A stretch of 50,508 nt of DNA from assembly GCA_002733125.1 (NCBI GenBank), contig NVUM01000004.1, forward strand, positions 4,907-55,414. The letters run 5' to 3'. Of the stretch, positions 18,895-28,433 are shown piece by piece. The notes beneath the pieces are model-generated. The model saw only the letters and a list, made by a program, of their open reading frames with translations. It was not told where the DNA came from and did no database searches. The DNA is from Porticoccus sp. (GTDB lineage: Bacteria > Pseudomonadota > Gammaproteobacteria > Pseudomonadales > Porticoccaceae). Numbering within the stretch: position 1 is the first letter of the stretch; the number at the start of each line of letters is the position of its first letter. The position numbers and the translations under genes were made by a program.

Positions 18895-20265
18895 ATGAGT
18901 AACCAGTTTCTTGACCGATCAAATTTTATTCGTGTGCCGGTTAGTGGTTTGAAGCTGGGCATGCTGGTGACTGAGCTTGATCGCCCCTGGCTGGAAACAC
19001 CGTTTTTGTTGCAGGGTTTTGTGATACGCCACCCCTCTGAAATTCGCAAACTGCAAGAGTACTGTGATTACGTGTTTGTGGAAAAGGAGGGCCGCCGTTG
19101 GGGTGACAAGAAAGACCCATTTCGTGCAGATTTTGGTCTTTCAAAGCGTAATATTGATGGTTCTGGTGGCAGTGGCCTGCAAAAAAGGGTCCGTGCGAGG
19201 GATCAGAAGCCCTCGCCTATAGAGGCCATGCACTCGCGCCCCGAACATCCAGTTCAGACCTCCGTCGAGGAAGAGCATCCTTCGGCTCGAAGAGCCTATG
19301 AGGCTGCCCATAGTCAGGTATCCAGTCTTCTTGACCAGGCCAGACTTGGTAATGCGCTGGATACCGAGGGTGCCAAGCAGACAGTGAGCCATTGCGTTGA
19401 CAGTATCCTGCGCAACCCCAGTGCGTTGATGTGGATGGCGAAAATCAAGCACATGGATTATTACACCATGGAGCACTGTTTGAATGTCTGTATCCTTGCG
19501 GTTGCTTTTGGTCGACACCTCCGTCTATCCAAAGAGGAGCTGGTTAAACTCGGTGTCGGTGGTCTGTTGCACGACGTTGGCAAAATGCGTATCCCGGCAG
19601 AAATTCTCAACAAGCCCGACAAGCTAAACAAGGATGAGTTTGAGGTGATGATGACTCACGCGGAAGAAGGGCGAAAACTGTTGATGAAATCTCAGGGTAG
19701 TCTCAGCTCTGCTATCGACGTGGCCATCAACCATCACGAGAGAATGGATGGCAAAGGATATCCGCGGGGTCTGTACGCTCACGAACTATCGGTCTATGCG
19801 CGTATCATTGCCATTGTCGACGCCTTCGATGCCATGACCAGTGATCGCTGTTATGACATGGCTCGTTCTACTTTGGACTCGTTGAAAGAAATTTACCGGC
19901 ATCGTGGAACTCATTTTGATGAGGACCTTGCCCTGGAGTTTATTCAGTTGATGGGTCCCTACCCGCCGGGCACGATTGTAGAGTTGAGCAATGGCTATGT
20001 CGGCATTGTACTTTCCTCGCAAAGTAAAAAACGCCACTTACCCAACGTCAAGTTGGTGCTTGGCAGTGATAAACAACCAATTCCCGAAGAGTTTGTTGAT
20101 CTGTTGGATGTGGAGCGAGGCACGGTACCTCGTGAGTGGCTGATTCATCGAGTGCTGAAGGATGGTGAATACGGTGTATTCCTGAAAGACTGTCCGGTAA
20201 AAACTGCTGTGGCCGGTATTGCCTCTGCTGCTCCTCAGTCCGGGGAAGAGCAGCCCGACGATTAA
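18895..20265 (+). CDS. HD-GYP domain protein with N-terminal DUF3391
   Basis: This 456-residue protein is a predicted cyclic-di-GMP phosphodiesterase. The N-terminal DUF3391 (about 10-110, with KLGMLVTELDRPW) is followed by an HD-GYP domain. HD is at residues 226-227 in LLHDVGKMRIP, the GYP motif HHERMDGKGYP is at 280-290 and IVDAFDAMTSDR follows at 307-317. All usual metal ligands appear present. AGGGAAT lies before the ATG. A truncated paralogue of the DUF3391 start lies just downstream. Confidence 0.93.
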   Translation: MSNQFLDRSNFIRVPVSGLKLGMLVTELDRPWLETPFLLQGFVIRHPSEIRKLQEYCDYVFVEKEGRRWGDKKDPFRADFGLSKRNIDGSGGSGLQKRVRARDQKPSPIEAMHSRPEHPVQTSVEEEHPSARRAYEAAHSQVSSLLDQARLGNALDTEGAKQTVSHCVDSILRNPSALMWMAKIKHMDYYTMEHCLNVCILAVAFGRHLRLSKEELVKLGVGGLLHDVGKMRIPAEILNKPDKLNKDEFEVMMTHAEEGRKLLMKSQGSLSSAIDVAINHHERMDGKGYPRGLYAHELSVYARIIAIVDAFDAMTSDRCYDMARSTLDSLKEIYRHRGTHFDEDLALEFIQLMGPYPPGTIVELSNGYVGIVLSSQSKKRHLPNVKLVLGSDKQPIPEEFVDLLDVERGTVPREWLIHRVLKDGEYGVFLKDCPVKTAVAGIASAAPQSGEEQPDD

Positions 20266-20327
20266 CGGCTGGCAAGATTAGCAGGGAAGCATGTTCGTTG
20301 GCCGTGTAAGCGAACAGGAAGTGCGTC

Positions 20328-20450
20328 ATGGATAAAAAATTTCTCGATAAATCTATCTACCGGGTCACTGTTTTTGAAGTGAAGCTTGGCATGTTTGTCG
20401 CGGAGCTCGACTCTCGACTGCCCCTGACTTTAGTCGGAGAGAGTAAATGA
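20328..20450 (+). pseudogene. DUF3391 N-terminal fragment, truncated paralogue of the HD-GYP gene
   Basis: This 40-codon frame has an ATG and AGGAAG upstream. It aligns with the first 30 residues of the upstream HD-GYP protein: FLDKS, then RV, then KLGMFVAELD here against FLDRS, RV and KLGMLVTELD there. It then ends at TGA after 40 residues with no GYP domain downstream; the convergent greB gene begins 27 bases later. The simplest reading is a remnant of a tandem duplicate. A very short expressed peptide cannot be excluded because the start and ribosome-binding site look intact. Confidence 0.75.
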
Positions 20451-20477
20451 GGTGATTATGCCGGAAAGATTACAGTT

Positions 20478-20999
20478 TCATTCAGTTGGGCTTGTCGATT
20501 TCGTTGAGTAGCTCACCGCGCTGATCAGACACAGCGCCGTGGCGCCCTTGATGGCCATAGATATCTCATCATCGAGGCGCCTGCCCAGGAGTTGTCGTCC
20601 CAGTGGTGAATCAATGCTGATTTTATGTTGTGCGGGATCAATTTCATCGGCGCCCACCAGCCTGAAGCAATGTTGGTTCCCGTGCACATCTTCGAGGGTG
20701 ACCCAAGCGCCGAAATAAATCCTGTCGCGGTCCTCGGGTTGTCGGTCCACGACGGTGAGTTCATCGAGCCGCTTGCTCAGATAGCGTACCCGCCGGTCAA
20801 TTTCCCGAAGTCGTTTTTTGCCGTAAATGTAATCGCCATTCTCCGAGCGGTCGCCATTTTTGGCGGCCTCATGGACGGCGGCCGTGACCACAGGGCGTTC
20901 CACTTTCCAAAGCTGGTGCAGTTCTTCCCGCAATGCCCGAGCGCCTTCCGGTGTGATATAGGGTGCGCTTCTGGCGACGGGTGGCCGGTATCTGCCCAT
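20478..20999 (-). CDS. greB: Transcription elongation factor GreB
   Basis: This 173-residue factor rescues backtracked RNA polymerase by stimulating transcript cleavage. The N-terminal coiled coil carries the acidic-tip region AAKNGDRSENGDYIYGKKRLREID and the C-terminal FKBP-like domain contains FRLVGADEIDP and SPLGRQLLG. The YIYGKKRLREIDRRVRYL signature favours GreB over GreA. The length is slightly longer than average because of an extra Ser/Thr-rich tail. It lies 11 bases downstream of the peptidase gene, on the same strand. Confidence 0.93.
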   Translation of the reverse strand: MGRYRPPVARSAPYITPEGARALREELHQLWKVERPVVTAAVHEAAKNGDRSENGDYIYGKKRLREIDRRVRYLSKRLDELTVVDRQPEDRDRIYFGAWVTLEDVHGNQHCFRLVGADEIDPAQHKISIDSPLGRQLLGRRLDDEISMAIKGATALCLISAVSYSTKSTSPTE

Positions 21000-21010
21000 G
21001 GGTTAGCGGT

Positions 21011-22969
21011 CTATTCCTGAAGATTGTGTATGGAAATGGCTGGCAGTTCATCCGCGGGGATAAAGTCGAAAACCTTGCCGTAAAAATACAGCTCCGCCTC
21101 AAGTGCCTGGCGGATTGTCTCCGCCTTTCTGAAACCATGGCCCTCGTCGGCAAAGGGCAGGTAGGCCACGGGCAGGTGTTTTTCTTTCAGTGCGTTGACC
21201 ATGGTCAACGCTTGCTCCGGTGGTACCACCCGGTCGTCCAGCCCCTGGAAAAAGATCACCGGGCAATGGAACTTCTCGGCATGGTAAAGCGGGGAGCGGT
21301 CACGATAGATGGACTGTTTTTCCGGATAGGGACCTACCAGACGGTCGAGGTAGCGGGACTCGAATTTATGGGTGTCGCGGGCCAGTGTTTCGAGGTCGCC
21401 AATACCGTACAGGCAAGCTCCCGCCTTGAACAGATCCCGAAAGCACAGTGCGGCCAGCACCGTATAGCCGCCAGCACTGCTGCCCCGGATAGCAATTTTC
21501 TGTGGATCGACCTTTTGCTGTTCGATCAGGTAGCGAGCACCTGCGGTCACATCTTCCACATCGACGATACCCCACTGGCCCTGGAGTTGTTGCCGGTATC
21601 GACGTCCATAACCGGTGCTGCCCCGGTAATTGACATCCAGTACGGCAAAGCCCCGGCTGGTCCAGTACTGGATTTTCAGGTTGAGGGCGGAACCGGTCGC
21701 CCCGGTTGGACCGCCATGGCAGACGACGATAAGCGGCGGCAGGCTGCTTGCCGGACCGTTGAACCCGGGGTTGGCCGGTGGGTAAAAGAATCCGTGGGCG
21801 ACATTTCCCCCGCTGGTTGGAAAGCTGACCGGTTGGGGGTTGGACAGATAACCCGATTGAATAGCCGGTGAACTGCTCCTGGCTAAGACACTGAGCTGGC
21901 CTGGTTGAGTATCCCTCTCGCCGATATCCAATTGGGCCAGCTCTGCTCCCCGGGTGGCGGATGCCCCCACCAGCCATGCGCGATTGTCCTCACAATAGAG
22001 GTCAGAGATCTGGGTGTAGTCGTTTGAAACCGGCTGCAGTGTCTGGCTGCCGGGCGGTAACATGGCCAGTTGCCAGCTCCCCTGCTGTGTATAACTGCAG
22101 ACCAGTGTCCCGTCGTCGCAGAAACCGTAGTTGGACATGCCCAATACCCAGAGCGGGGTGGCAAACTCGGCCGCCATCGGCAACAGGGCCGAGATCTGAT
22201 CGCTGTCGGGGTTCCAGCGGTATAGGTTCCACCAGTTGTCGCGGTCGGAGATAAAATACAATCGGTTATCCGGTGACCAGCAGGGCTGTACAATCGATTC
22301 ATGTCCGCTACCGGCAAGCAGGCGTGGTGCCCTGGGGTTTCCGTCGGCGTCCAGTTCTGCCAGCCAGAGCTGGGTGTTGTCCCAGGGTAAATCCGGATGA
22401 TTCCAACTGATCCAGCACAGCTGCTCATTGTGCTTGTCGAGCCTTGGATAAGCGTAAAAGTCCGCGCCTTCACAGAGCCGTTGAATGTCCATTGACCGGT
22501 CCAGTGGCACCGAGACCAGAAGATTTTCCGGCTCACCCGGTTGTGCATGGTTTTCTGCCACGCAAATCAGCCGCTGGCGTTTGCGATCCAGACAAAAATC
22601 GGCAAACCGGTAGTCACTTTCGGGGGTGAGTGGGCGCGGGATCGCATCGAGGACACTCAGGTCCTGAGCGTAGATACGCTGATCATCCTGAAGGCAGAAG
22701 TAAAGCATGTCGTCAGCCACCAGATAGGGTATGCCGCCGTATTCGTGTACCTTGCTGCGGACGCTGAGGGGTGGATTGAGGACGTCCCGAATATTATCCT
22801 GCGGGTCTTTTTGTACAATGACCGATCGACCGTTTTCCCACGGGCGGGACTCCAGCCAGTATAGATTGCCGCGATCCACTCGAGGCCAGGCGTACCCCGG
22901 CACAGCGCTGGTGAGCAACGTGGGGACGATGGGAGATGCCCAACTGCCGTATGGTGCGGTTACCGACAT
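21011..22969 (-). CDS. S9 family (prolyl oligopeptidase-like) serine peptidase
   Basis: This 652-residue protein has an N-terminal beta-propeller (repeats such as QPCWSPDNRLYFISDRDNW) and a C-terminal alpha/beta-hydrolase domain. The nucleophile is Ser498 in GSSAGG, the acid is in GLDDRVVP near 578-579 and the base is His611 in DEGHGF. No signal peptide is visible, so it is probably cytoplasmic. It likely trims short peptides. It lies between yciH and greB on the same strand. Confidence 0.93.
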   Translation of the reverse strand: MSVTAPYGSWASPIVPTLLTSAVPGYAWPRVDRGNLYWLESRPWENGRSVIVQKDPQDNIRDVLNPPLSVRSKVHEYGGIPYLVADDMLYFCLQDDQRIYAQDLSVLDAIPRPLTPESDYRFADFCLDRKRQRLICVAENHAQPGEPENLLVSVPLDRSMDIQRLCEGADFYAYPRLDKHNEQLCWISWNHPDLPWDNTQLWLAELDADGNPRAPRLLAGSGHESIVQPCWSPDNRLYFISDRDNWWNLYRWNPDSDQISALLPMAAEFATPLWVLGMSNYGFCDDGTLVCSYTQQGSWQLAMLPPGSQTLQPVSNDYTQISDLYCEDNRAWLVGASATRGAELAQLDIGERDTQPGQLSVLARSSSPAIQSGYLSNPQPVSFPTSGGNVAHGFFYPPANPGFNGPASSLPPLIVVCHGGPTGATGSALNLKIQYWTSRGFAVLDVNYRGSTGYGRRYRQQLQGQWGIVDVEDVTAGARYLIEQQKVDPQKIAIRGSSAGGYTVLAALCFRDLFKAGACLYGIGDLETLARDTHKFESRYLDRLVGPYPEKQSIYRDRSPLYHAEKFHCPVIFFQGLDDRVVPPEQALTMVNALKEKHLPVAYLPFADEGHGFRKAETIRQALEAELYFYGKVFDFIPADELPAISIHNLQE

Positions 22970-22972
22970 CGG

Positions 22973-23296
22973 TCAGCCCCCGGCAAACTTAACGGTATGA
23001 CCCTGACTGATCAGCGTGTCGCGAATCTTTTCCCGGTGGTCACCCTGAATCTCGATAATGCCGTTTTTGATACATCCTCCGGTACCGCAAAGTTCCTTGA
23101 GTTTTTTTGCCAAGGACTTCAGCTCGCCATCGCTCATTTCGAGACCACTGATTGTGGTTACGCCCTTGCCTTTTCGGCCACTGGTTTCACGGCGGATCCG
23201 CACAATGCCATCACCGGCAGGTCTGGCCGGGGCAGCATTGCCGGATTTGATACGCCCGCTCTCCGTGGAATATACAAGACGGGATTCTTTGCTCAT
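22973..23296 (-). CDS. yciH: SUI1/YciH family translation factor
   Basis: This 107-residue protein has a C-terminal SUI1 (eIF1-like) domain with VRIRRETSGRKGKGVTTISG and GTGGCIKNGIIEIQGDH, and a short N-terminal extension. In E. coli YciH affects initiation fidelity and stress-time translation. The length is typical. It is co-directional with the peptidase, with only 3 bases between. Confidence 0.93.
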   Translation of the reverse strand: MSKESRLVYSTESGRIKSGNAAPARPAGDGIVRIRRETSGRKGKGVTTISGLEMSDGELKSLAKKLKELCGTGGCIKNGIIEIQGDHREKIRDTLISQGHTVKFAGG

Positions 23297-23326
23297 GGTG
23301 ATAGGGTTTTCCTGGGTTCAGAACAG

Positions 23327-24325
23327 TTAGTCCAGTGTGAGTACAATTTTGCCAATATGCTCGCTACTTTCCATCAGCTGATGGGCTTTGGCGGCCTGGG
23401 CCAGCGGGAAAGTCTCATTGATAACCGGCGCAATGGCACCATTTTCCAGCAATGGCCAGACCTTATCCAGCACAGACCTGGCTATCGCGGCTTTTTCCGA
23501 TACAGGACGGGCCCGCAGCGTAGAGCCGGTCAGTACCAGCTGTTTCAGCATGACGGGCATTAGGTCTACTTCCACTCTGGAACCCTTGAGGAACGCGATT
23601 GACAGGATGCGTGCGCGAAATGCCGCGGCATGGATATTTCTGCCGACATAGTCACCGCCCACCATATCGAGAATCACGTCTGCACCCACGCCATCCGTCA
23701 GCGCTTTCACCTCCTTGACAAAATCCTGTTCCCGGTAGTTGATCGCAGCCTCGGCACCGAGTTGCAGGCAATAGGCACATTTTTCGTCACTGCCAGCTGT
23801 GGTGAATACGCGATGATCCAGCATATTTGCCAGCTGGATTGCAGTGGTTCCAATACCGCTGCTGCCGCCATGAACCAGAAGGGTTTCCCCTGGCTGCAGA
23901 GTATTTTGCTGGAACAGATTGCTCCAGACCGTAAAGAATGTCTCCGGAATGGCTGCGGCCTGAATCAGATTGAAGGGCGATGGTATCGGCAGGCAAAGGG
24001 TTTCATGGGCAATGGCATACTCGCTGTAACCACCACCATTGAGGAGAGCACACACCGATTGCCCCACCTGCCAGTTTGCTTCATTCCTGCCGACGGAAAC
24101 AATTTCCCCGGCGACTTCCAGACCCGGAATATCCGAGGCTCCCTGTGGTGGTGGATACCGCCCCTGGCGTTGCAGTACATCAGGCCGGTTGACGCCCGCA
24201 GCCCTCACGCGAATCAGCACCTCATCATCACCAGGTATTGGCACAGGACGGTGGGTTGCAGTAAGTACCTCCGCCGAACCGGGTTTACCGATTTCAATAC
24301 ATGCCATTTCCCGGGGTAATGTCAT
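23327..24325 (-). CDS. NAD(P)H quinone oxidoreductase (MDR superfamily, PIG3-like)
   Basis: This 332-residue zinc-independent medium-chain dehydrogenase has an N-terminal GroES-like part with VRAAGVNRPDVLQRQGRYPPP and IPGLEVAGEIVSVG. The Rossmann loop VHGGSSGIGTTAIQLA and C-terminal AHQLMESSEHIGKIVL follow. This pattern matches the TP53I3/PIG3 group of NADPH:quinone reductases. The start ATG at 24325 overlaps the stop of the upstream permease gene (ATGA), which is why it is preferred over the long extension reaching 24583. An alternative start is the ATG at 24307. Confidence 0.92.
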   Translation of the reverse strand: MTLPREMACIEIGKPGSAEVLTATHRPVPIPGDDEVLIRVRAAGVNRPDVLQRQGRYPPPQGASDIPGLEVAGEIVSVGRNEANWQVGQSVCALLNGGGYSEYAIAHETLCLPIPSPFNLIQAAAIPETFFTVWSNLFQQNTLQPGETLLVHGGSSGIGTTAIQLANMLDHRVFTTAGSDEKCAYCLQLGAEAAINYREQDFVKEVKALTDGVGADVILDMVGGDYVGRNIHAAAFRARILSIAFLKGSRVEVDLMPVMLKQLVLTGSTLRARPVSEKAAIARSVLDKVWPLLENGAIAPVINETFPLAQAAKAHQLMESSEHIGKIVLTLD

Positions 24326-25530
24326 GACCAGCTCCAGATTTGAATAAGAAGAAAGCCAATACAGAGTAATGCACCAGTCGCCGGCAAACCCAGCTGTAAC
24401 GGACCCCGTTGTCGCTCTCGATAATGTAAGGATAACAGGGATAGATTGACGAAGGTAAACACGAGCAGTATCAGGCAGCTGGTGGCTCTGGCGAGGGTGG
24501 TGACCGGTAGCCAGAGGGCAAAGGCGAGCACCAGGCTGCCAGCCAGCAGTGTTGCGGGGATAGGGGTTCTTGTCGCGGTGCACACTGAACTGAGCAGAGC
24601 CGGAGCCAGTTGTCGTTTCGCCATACCGTAAAGCACCCGGGATACCATGATGATTTGCAAAAGTATGCCATTAACCATGGCGACGACCCCGATTGCTCCC
24701 ATCAGTTGCAACGGGAGATCACTGTTTCGCTCGACCAGAAGCACCATTGGTGCGTGCGAGCTGGCCAGCCTCTCTATCGGCACCGTTTGCAGAGCCACGA
24801 TCGCAATGGTGGCATAGAGAAGTGTTGTCACTGTTACGGCTATGGCAATCCCGAGGGGGAGATTCGTCTGTGGGTTTTTGACCTCTTCTGCCATATGGAC
24901 CATATCTTCAAAGCCGATAAATGCGAAAAATGCCAAAAAAGCCCCGCTGGTGATGGCTGTAAATTCTGTCGTGCTGAACTCGGGGATCAGTGATGACCAG
25001 CCAATCCCACGTTGTTTGATGTCATCCCCGCTGATGACGATGATCAATAGCAAACCGGCGAGCTCCAGCACGGTTGTCAGGATGGCGATAGTGACAGATT
25101 GTTTGACTCCCCAAAGAGCAATAGCGGTGAGGATGATGATCAGTATTGTCATCATCAACCAATCGGGCAGATGGGAAAAAACGCCCATATAACCGGTAAA
25201 GCCCCGGGTGATTGTGGCCGCGGAAATAATGGCACCCAATACCAGTGCATACCCCACGAGGGCACCCAGATGCCTGGATCTCAGCGATTCCACGATATAC
25301 ACAGGCTCCCCTGCGCTGTGGGGAAACCGTCGGGAGAGTTCCGCGTATGAGGCGGCGCTGAAACAGACAACCACCGCTGCCAGAAGAAAAGCCCATGGTG
25401 CCATCATGCCGCTTTCGCTGACAACCTTGCCCAGTAGCACGTAAATTCCTGCGCCAACAATAGTTCCTATGCCATAAAAACTGATTTCCAGGAGTGACAG
25501 GGAGCGAAGAAGCGGGGTTGGCTGATCCAT
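24322..25530 (-). CDS. APC superfamily amino-acid permease
   Basis: This 402-residue protein has about twelve membrane segments. The first contains YGIGTIVGAGIYVLLG, the APC consensus for the unwound TM1 substrate site, and later FFAFIGFEDMVHMAEEVKNP matches the TM6 to loop region. Family members carry amino acids or polyamines; the substrate is not identified. Its stop overlaps the start of the quinone oxidoreductase gene. Confidence 0.92.
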   Translation of the reverse strand: MDQPTPLLRSLSLLEISFYGIGTIVGAGIYVLLGKVVSESGMMAPWAFLLAAVVVCFSAASYAELSRRFPHSAGEPVYIVESLRSRHLGALVGYALVLGAIISAATITRGFTGYMGVFSHLPDWLMMTILIIILTAIALWGVKQSVTIAILTTVLELAGLLLIIVISGDDIKQRGIGWSSLIPEFSTTEFTAITSGAFLAFFAFIGFEDMVHMAEEVKNPQTNLPLGIAIAVTVTTLLYATIAIVALQTVPIERLASSHAPMVLLVERNSDLPLQLMGAIGVVAMVNGILLQIIMVSRVLYGMAKRQLAPALLSSVCTATRTPIPATLLAGSLVLAFALWLPVTTLARATSCLILLVFTFVNLSLLSLHYRERQRGPLQLGLPATGALLCIGFLLIQIWSWS

Positions 25531-25688
25531 GAGTCAAGTATAGGCCTTGATGGTTTGGACAGTAGTCTGATGGCTGGATTTTCAGTGACGTGATTAACTA
25601 CCCAAACCGGGCTGCAACCTTTAGGATTGGTCAAGCTGTCGGTATGGCGGTCAATCATCAAATAATAAAGGGGCGTCGTTGACACACC

Positions 25689-26546
25689 ATGGACAAACAG
25701 CAATTGCGCGAACAGCTTTACCGGATCATTTTTGGTACAGACACTAAAGCGGGGCAACGCTTTGATATATTTCTGATCTATGCCATTTTGATCAGTGTAC
25801 TGGCTGTCATACTGACCACGGTTGAATCTCTCAGTAGCCGTTACGCACTGTTATTTTTCTCAGTGGAATGGTTTTTTACAGCGCTGTTTACCGTGGAATA
25901 CGGCCTGCGTATTTTCTGCTCCCCCAATCGCCGCAAATACCTGTTCAGCTTTTATGGTCTGATCGATCTGGTTTCGATTATCCCCTCCTACCTGGCCCTG
26001 TTTTTTACCGGTGCCCATTATTTGCTCATTATCCGCCTGTTGCGGGTATTGCGTGTTTTTCGGATATTGAGGCTGGTCCGCTATCTATCTGAAGCCGATG
26101 TGCTGATGCGCTCCATCAATCAGGCCCGGCGGAAAATTTTTATCTTCTTTTTCTGTGTGTTGGTATTGAGCACACTGTTCGGTTGCCTGATGTACGTCGT
26201 GGAAGGCCCCGCAAATGGCTTTACCAGTATCCCCAAGAGTATTTATTGGACCATCGTGACCCTGACCACCGTGGGTTTTGGCGATATCACGCCCCACACA
26301 GTATCAGGGCAAATTATTGCCACGCTGGCGATGCTGACCGGTTATTCAATCATTGCCATTCCCACGGGCATCATCACGGCTGAACTGGCCGGTGAAATGC
26401 AGCGGGAAAAATCCCTGTATCCCTGCCCCAACTGCGTCAAGGCAGGTCATGACCGGGATGCCAGTTTTTGCAAATGGTGTGGCGCGGGCCTCGCCACCAG
26501 TGATTCCAATCCTGATAGTCCACCTTCGACCAGCGGGGGAGACTAA
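25689..26546 (+). CDS. Kv-type voltage-gated potassium channel with C-terminal zinc ribbon
   Basis: This 285-residue protein has six membrane segments, an S4 voltage sensor with regularly spaced Arg (RLLRVLRVFRILRLVR, 116-131) and the selectivity filter TTVGFGD at 193-199. Past S6 there is a short cytoplasmic tail with Cys246, Cys249, Cys261 and Cys264 in CPNC and CKWCG, a probable zinc ribbon. The channel core is like KvAP and other prokaryotic Kv proteins. The ribbon is an uncommon cytoplasmic addition; its role is unknown. The next gene begins 4 bases after the stop codon. Confidence 0.92.
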   Translation: MDKQQLREQLYRIIFGTDTKAGQRFDIFLIYAILISVLAVILTTVESLSSRYALLFFSVEWFFTALFTVEYGLRIFCSPNRRKYLFSFYGLIDLVSIIPSYLALFFTGAHYLLIIRLLRVLRVFRILRLVRYLSEADVLMRSINQARRKIFIFFFCVLVLSTLFGCLMYVVEGPANGFTSIPKSIYWTIVTLTTVGFGDITPHTVSGQIIATLAMLTGYSIIAIPTGIITAELAGEMQREKSLYPCPNCVKAGHDRDASFCKWCGAGLATSDSNPDSPPSTSGGD

Positions 26547-26549
26547 CCA

Positions 26550-28025
26550 GTGGGTCATTGGCTCTGGCCACCCCTGGTGCTGATTGGTCAGGGCTGGCAG
26601 TGGATCGGTGAGTTCTGGCTGCCGGTTTATATTCTGACTGTGATATTGGGTGCTGCGCTGGCAATTGAGGCCATTTTCAAAGCCCGCACGACCCAGGGGG
26701 CCATAGCCTGGTCGCTGGGATTGATTTTTTTACCGCCGTTGGTGGTACCTGTTTATCTCCTGTTTGGACAGCGGCGGTTCTACGGCTACGTGGAGGCGCG
26801 TCGTAAGGGCGATTTGGAAATACAGCGGATCGCCCAAAAGCTGTTGTCGGAAATGGCCCAGGACTTCAGTATGCCGGGCGATGCTCCCGCCGCTGTTCAA
26901 CTTCTTGAACAGTTGGCTCTGATGCCATTCACCCGTGGCAACCGGGTGTCATTGCTGATCAATGGGGAGCAGATTTTCGAGCGTATCTTTGCGGCAATAG
27001 ACGGTGCCGAAGACTACATACTGGTGCAGTTCTATATCGTTCGAGACGACCGTTTGGGTAACGAACTCTTACAGCGGCTGGCGGCAAAAGCCCGCCAGGG
27101 TGTCAGGGTTTATTTTCTCTTCGACGCCATTGGCAGCTTCAAATTGACGCGTCGTTATTTGCGAGTCTGTCGGAACGCGGGGATAACCATTGAATCCTTT
27201 CGCACCTGGCGCTGGCGTAAACGCCGGCGTTTTCAGATCAATTTCCGCAACCATCGCAAGGTGGTTGTCGTGGATGGTCGGTGTGCTTTTGTTGGCGGGG
27301 CCAATCTGGGTGATGAATATCGCCACCACCATCTTCGTCTTAAACCCTGGCGGGATACCCATGTCCAACTGGAAGGTCCTGCAGTGAAAGGGGCACAGGT
27401 TTCCTTCCTGGAAGACTGGTATTGGGCGACAGGTGAGGTCCCTGCCATGAACTGGCATCCGGAGAGTATGCCAAATGATCAGCAGGTGCTGGTGCTGCCG
27501 AGCGGCCCGGCTGATCTGCTGGACTCCTGTCAGTTGATGTTTTTACATGCCATCAACAGTGCCAGGGAGCGCATCTGGATTGTCAGCCCCTATTTTGTTC
27601 CCGATGAATCGATTAGTAATGCCCTGAAGCTGGCGGCCCTGCGTGGTGTTGAGGTGCGTCTTATGTTGCCGGGTATCACCGATAACCGGCTTGTTCAGTT
27701 ATCTTCCTTTGCCGCGCTGATGGATATGCAGTATTCCGGTATTCAGGCTTTTCAGTATCAGCGCGGTTTTTTGCATCAGAAAGTTGTGCTGGTGGACAAC
27801 GACCGTGCATATGTGGGAACTGCCAATTTCGATAACCGCTCGTTTCACCTTAACTTCGAGATTACTGTCATGGTCAGGGATTGGGCGTTTGCCCAAGAGG
27901 TGGAGGCGATGTTACTGGATGATTTCAGTGGCTGCCGGCCATTGACGGTTGAATCACTGGAAAAACGCAGTCTGATATTCCTTTCGCTGACGAAATTGGC
28001 AAGATTGTTCTCGCCAATCCAATAG
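26550..28025 (+). CDS. cls: Cardiolipin synthase (phospholipase D family)
   Basis: This 491-residue enzyme has two N-terminal membrane segments and two HKD motifs. The first is at His235/Lys237 (HRKVVVVDGRCAFVGGAN) and the second at His409/Lys411 (HQKVVLVDNDRAYVGTAN). It condenses phosphatidylglycerol (or related lipids) to cardiolipin at the inner membrane. The GTG start at 26550 has GGGGGA upstream and the gene follows the channel gene by 3 bases, so the two are probably one transcript. It is ClsA-like in size and layout. Confidence 0.94.
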   Translation: MGHWLWPPLVLIGQGWQWIGEFWLPVYILTVILGAALAIEAIFKARTTQGAIAWSLGLIFLPPLVVPVYLLFGQRRFYGYVEARRKGDLEIQRIAQKLLSEMAQDFSMPGDAPAAVQLLEQLALMPFTRGNRVSLLINGEQIFERIFAAIDGAEDYILVQFYIVRDDRLGNELLQRLAAKARQGVRVYFLFDAIGSFKLTRRYLRVCRNAGITIESFRTWRWRKRRRFQINFRNHRKVVVVDGRCAFVGGANLGDEYRHHHLRLKPWRDTHVQLEGPAVKGAQVSFLEDWYWATGEVPAMNWHPESMPNDQQVLVLPSGPADLLDSCQLMFLHAINSARERIWIVSPYFVPDESISNALKLAALRGVEVRLMLPGITDNRLVQLSSFAALMDMQYSGIQAFQYQRGFLHQKVVLVDNDRAYVGTANFDNRSFHLNFEITVMVRDWAFAQEVEAMLLDDFSGCRPLTVESLEKRSLIFLSLTKLARLFSPIQ

Positions 28026-28079
28026 ATCGTCAGAAAATAGGGTACGATAGTCCCCCATATATCGCTGTTGAGAAACATT

Positions 28080-28391
28080 ATGACGCTGACTGCCGAACTC
28101 CTGGGCGAAACGTCCCCCTATATCTATAACCTGGTTTACGACGTCGATGTGCGTCTGCTCTTTATTGAGTGTCTCAACGACCCCTCAGATGAAGAACCGT
28201 CCCTGCGTATCGTCTTCCCCGAGGTTATCAGTTATGCCGAGAGCAACCAGCCAGATGCGTTGGATGATGAGCTCATGGATGATCTGGTCAGTATGGACTG
28301 GAGCAATGAAAATCAGGTGACAATCCTGACCTGCAAAAAAGAGATTATTCTGGAGCTGACAGGCAAGCCGTTTACCGAACAAATCAGCTGA
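28080..28391 (+). CDS. Small acidic protein of unknown function
   Basis: This 103-residue acidic protein has no membrane segment or motif that I recognise. The C-terminal half (DDLVSMDWSNENQVTILTCKKEIILELTGKP) looks like an alternating beta pattern. The ATG at 28080 is preferred over an in-frame TTG at 28068. It is convergent with the following RHH gene. Confidence 0.6.
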   Translation: MTLTAELLGETSPYIYNLVYDVDVRLLFIECLNDPSDEEPSLRIVFPEVISYAESNQPDALDDELMDDLVSMDWSNENQVTILTCKKEIILELTGKPFTEQIS

Positions 28392-28433
28392 TCAAGGTAT
28401 CGTTTTGTGCAGAGGTGAGGGCCTGCAGCGCTG

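Noticed and set aside
23327-24583. 418-residue reading of the quinone oxidoreductase
   Set aside because: The extra N-terminus overlaps the coding frame of the APC permease; the ATG at 24325 in an ATGA overlap is the natural start.
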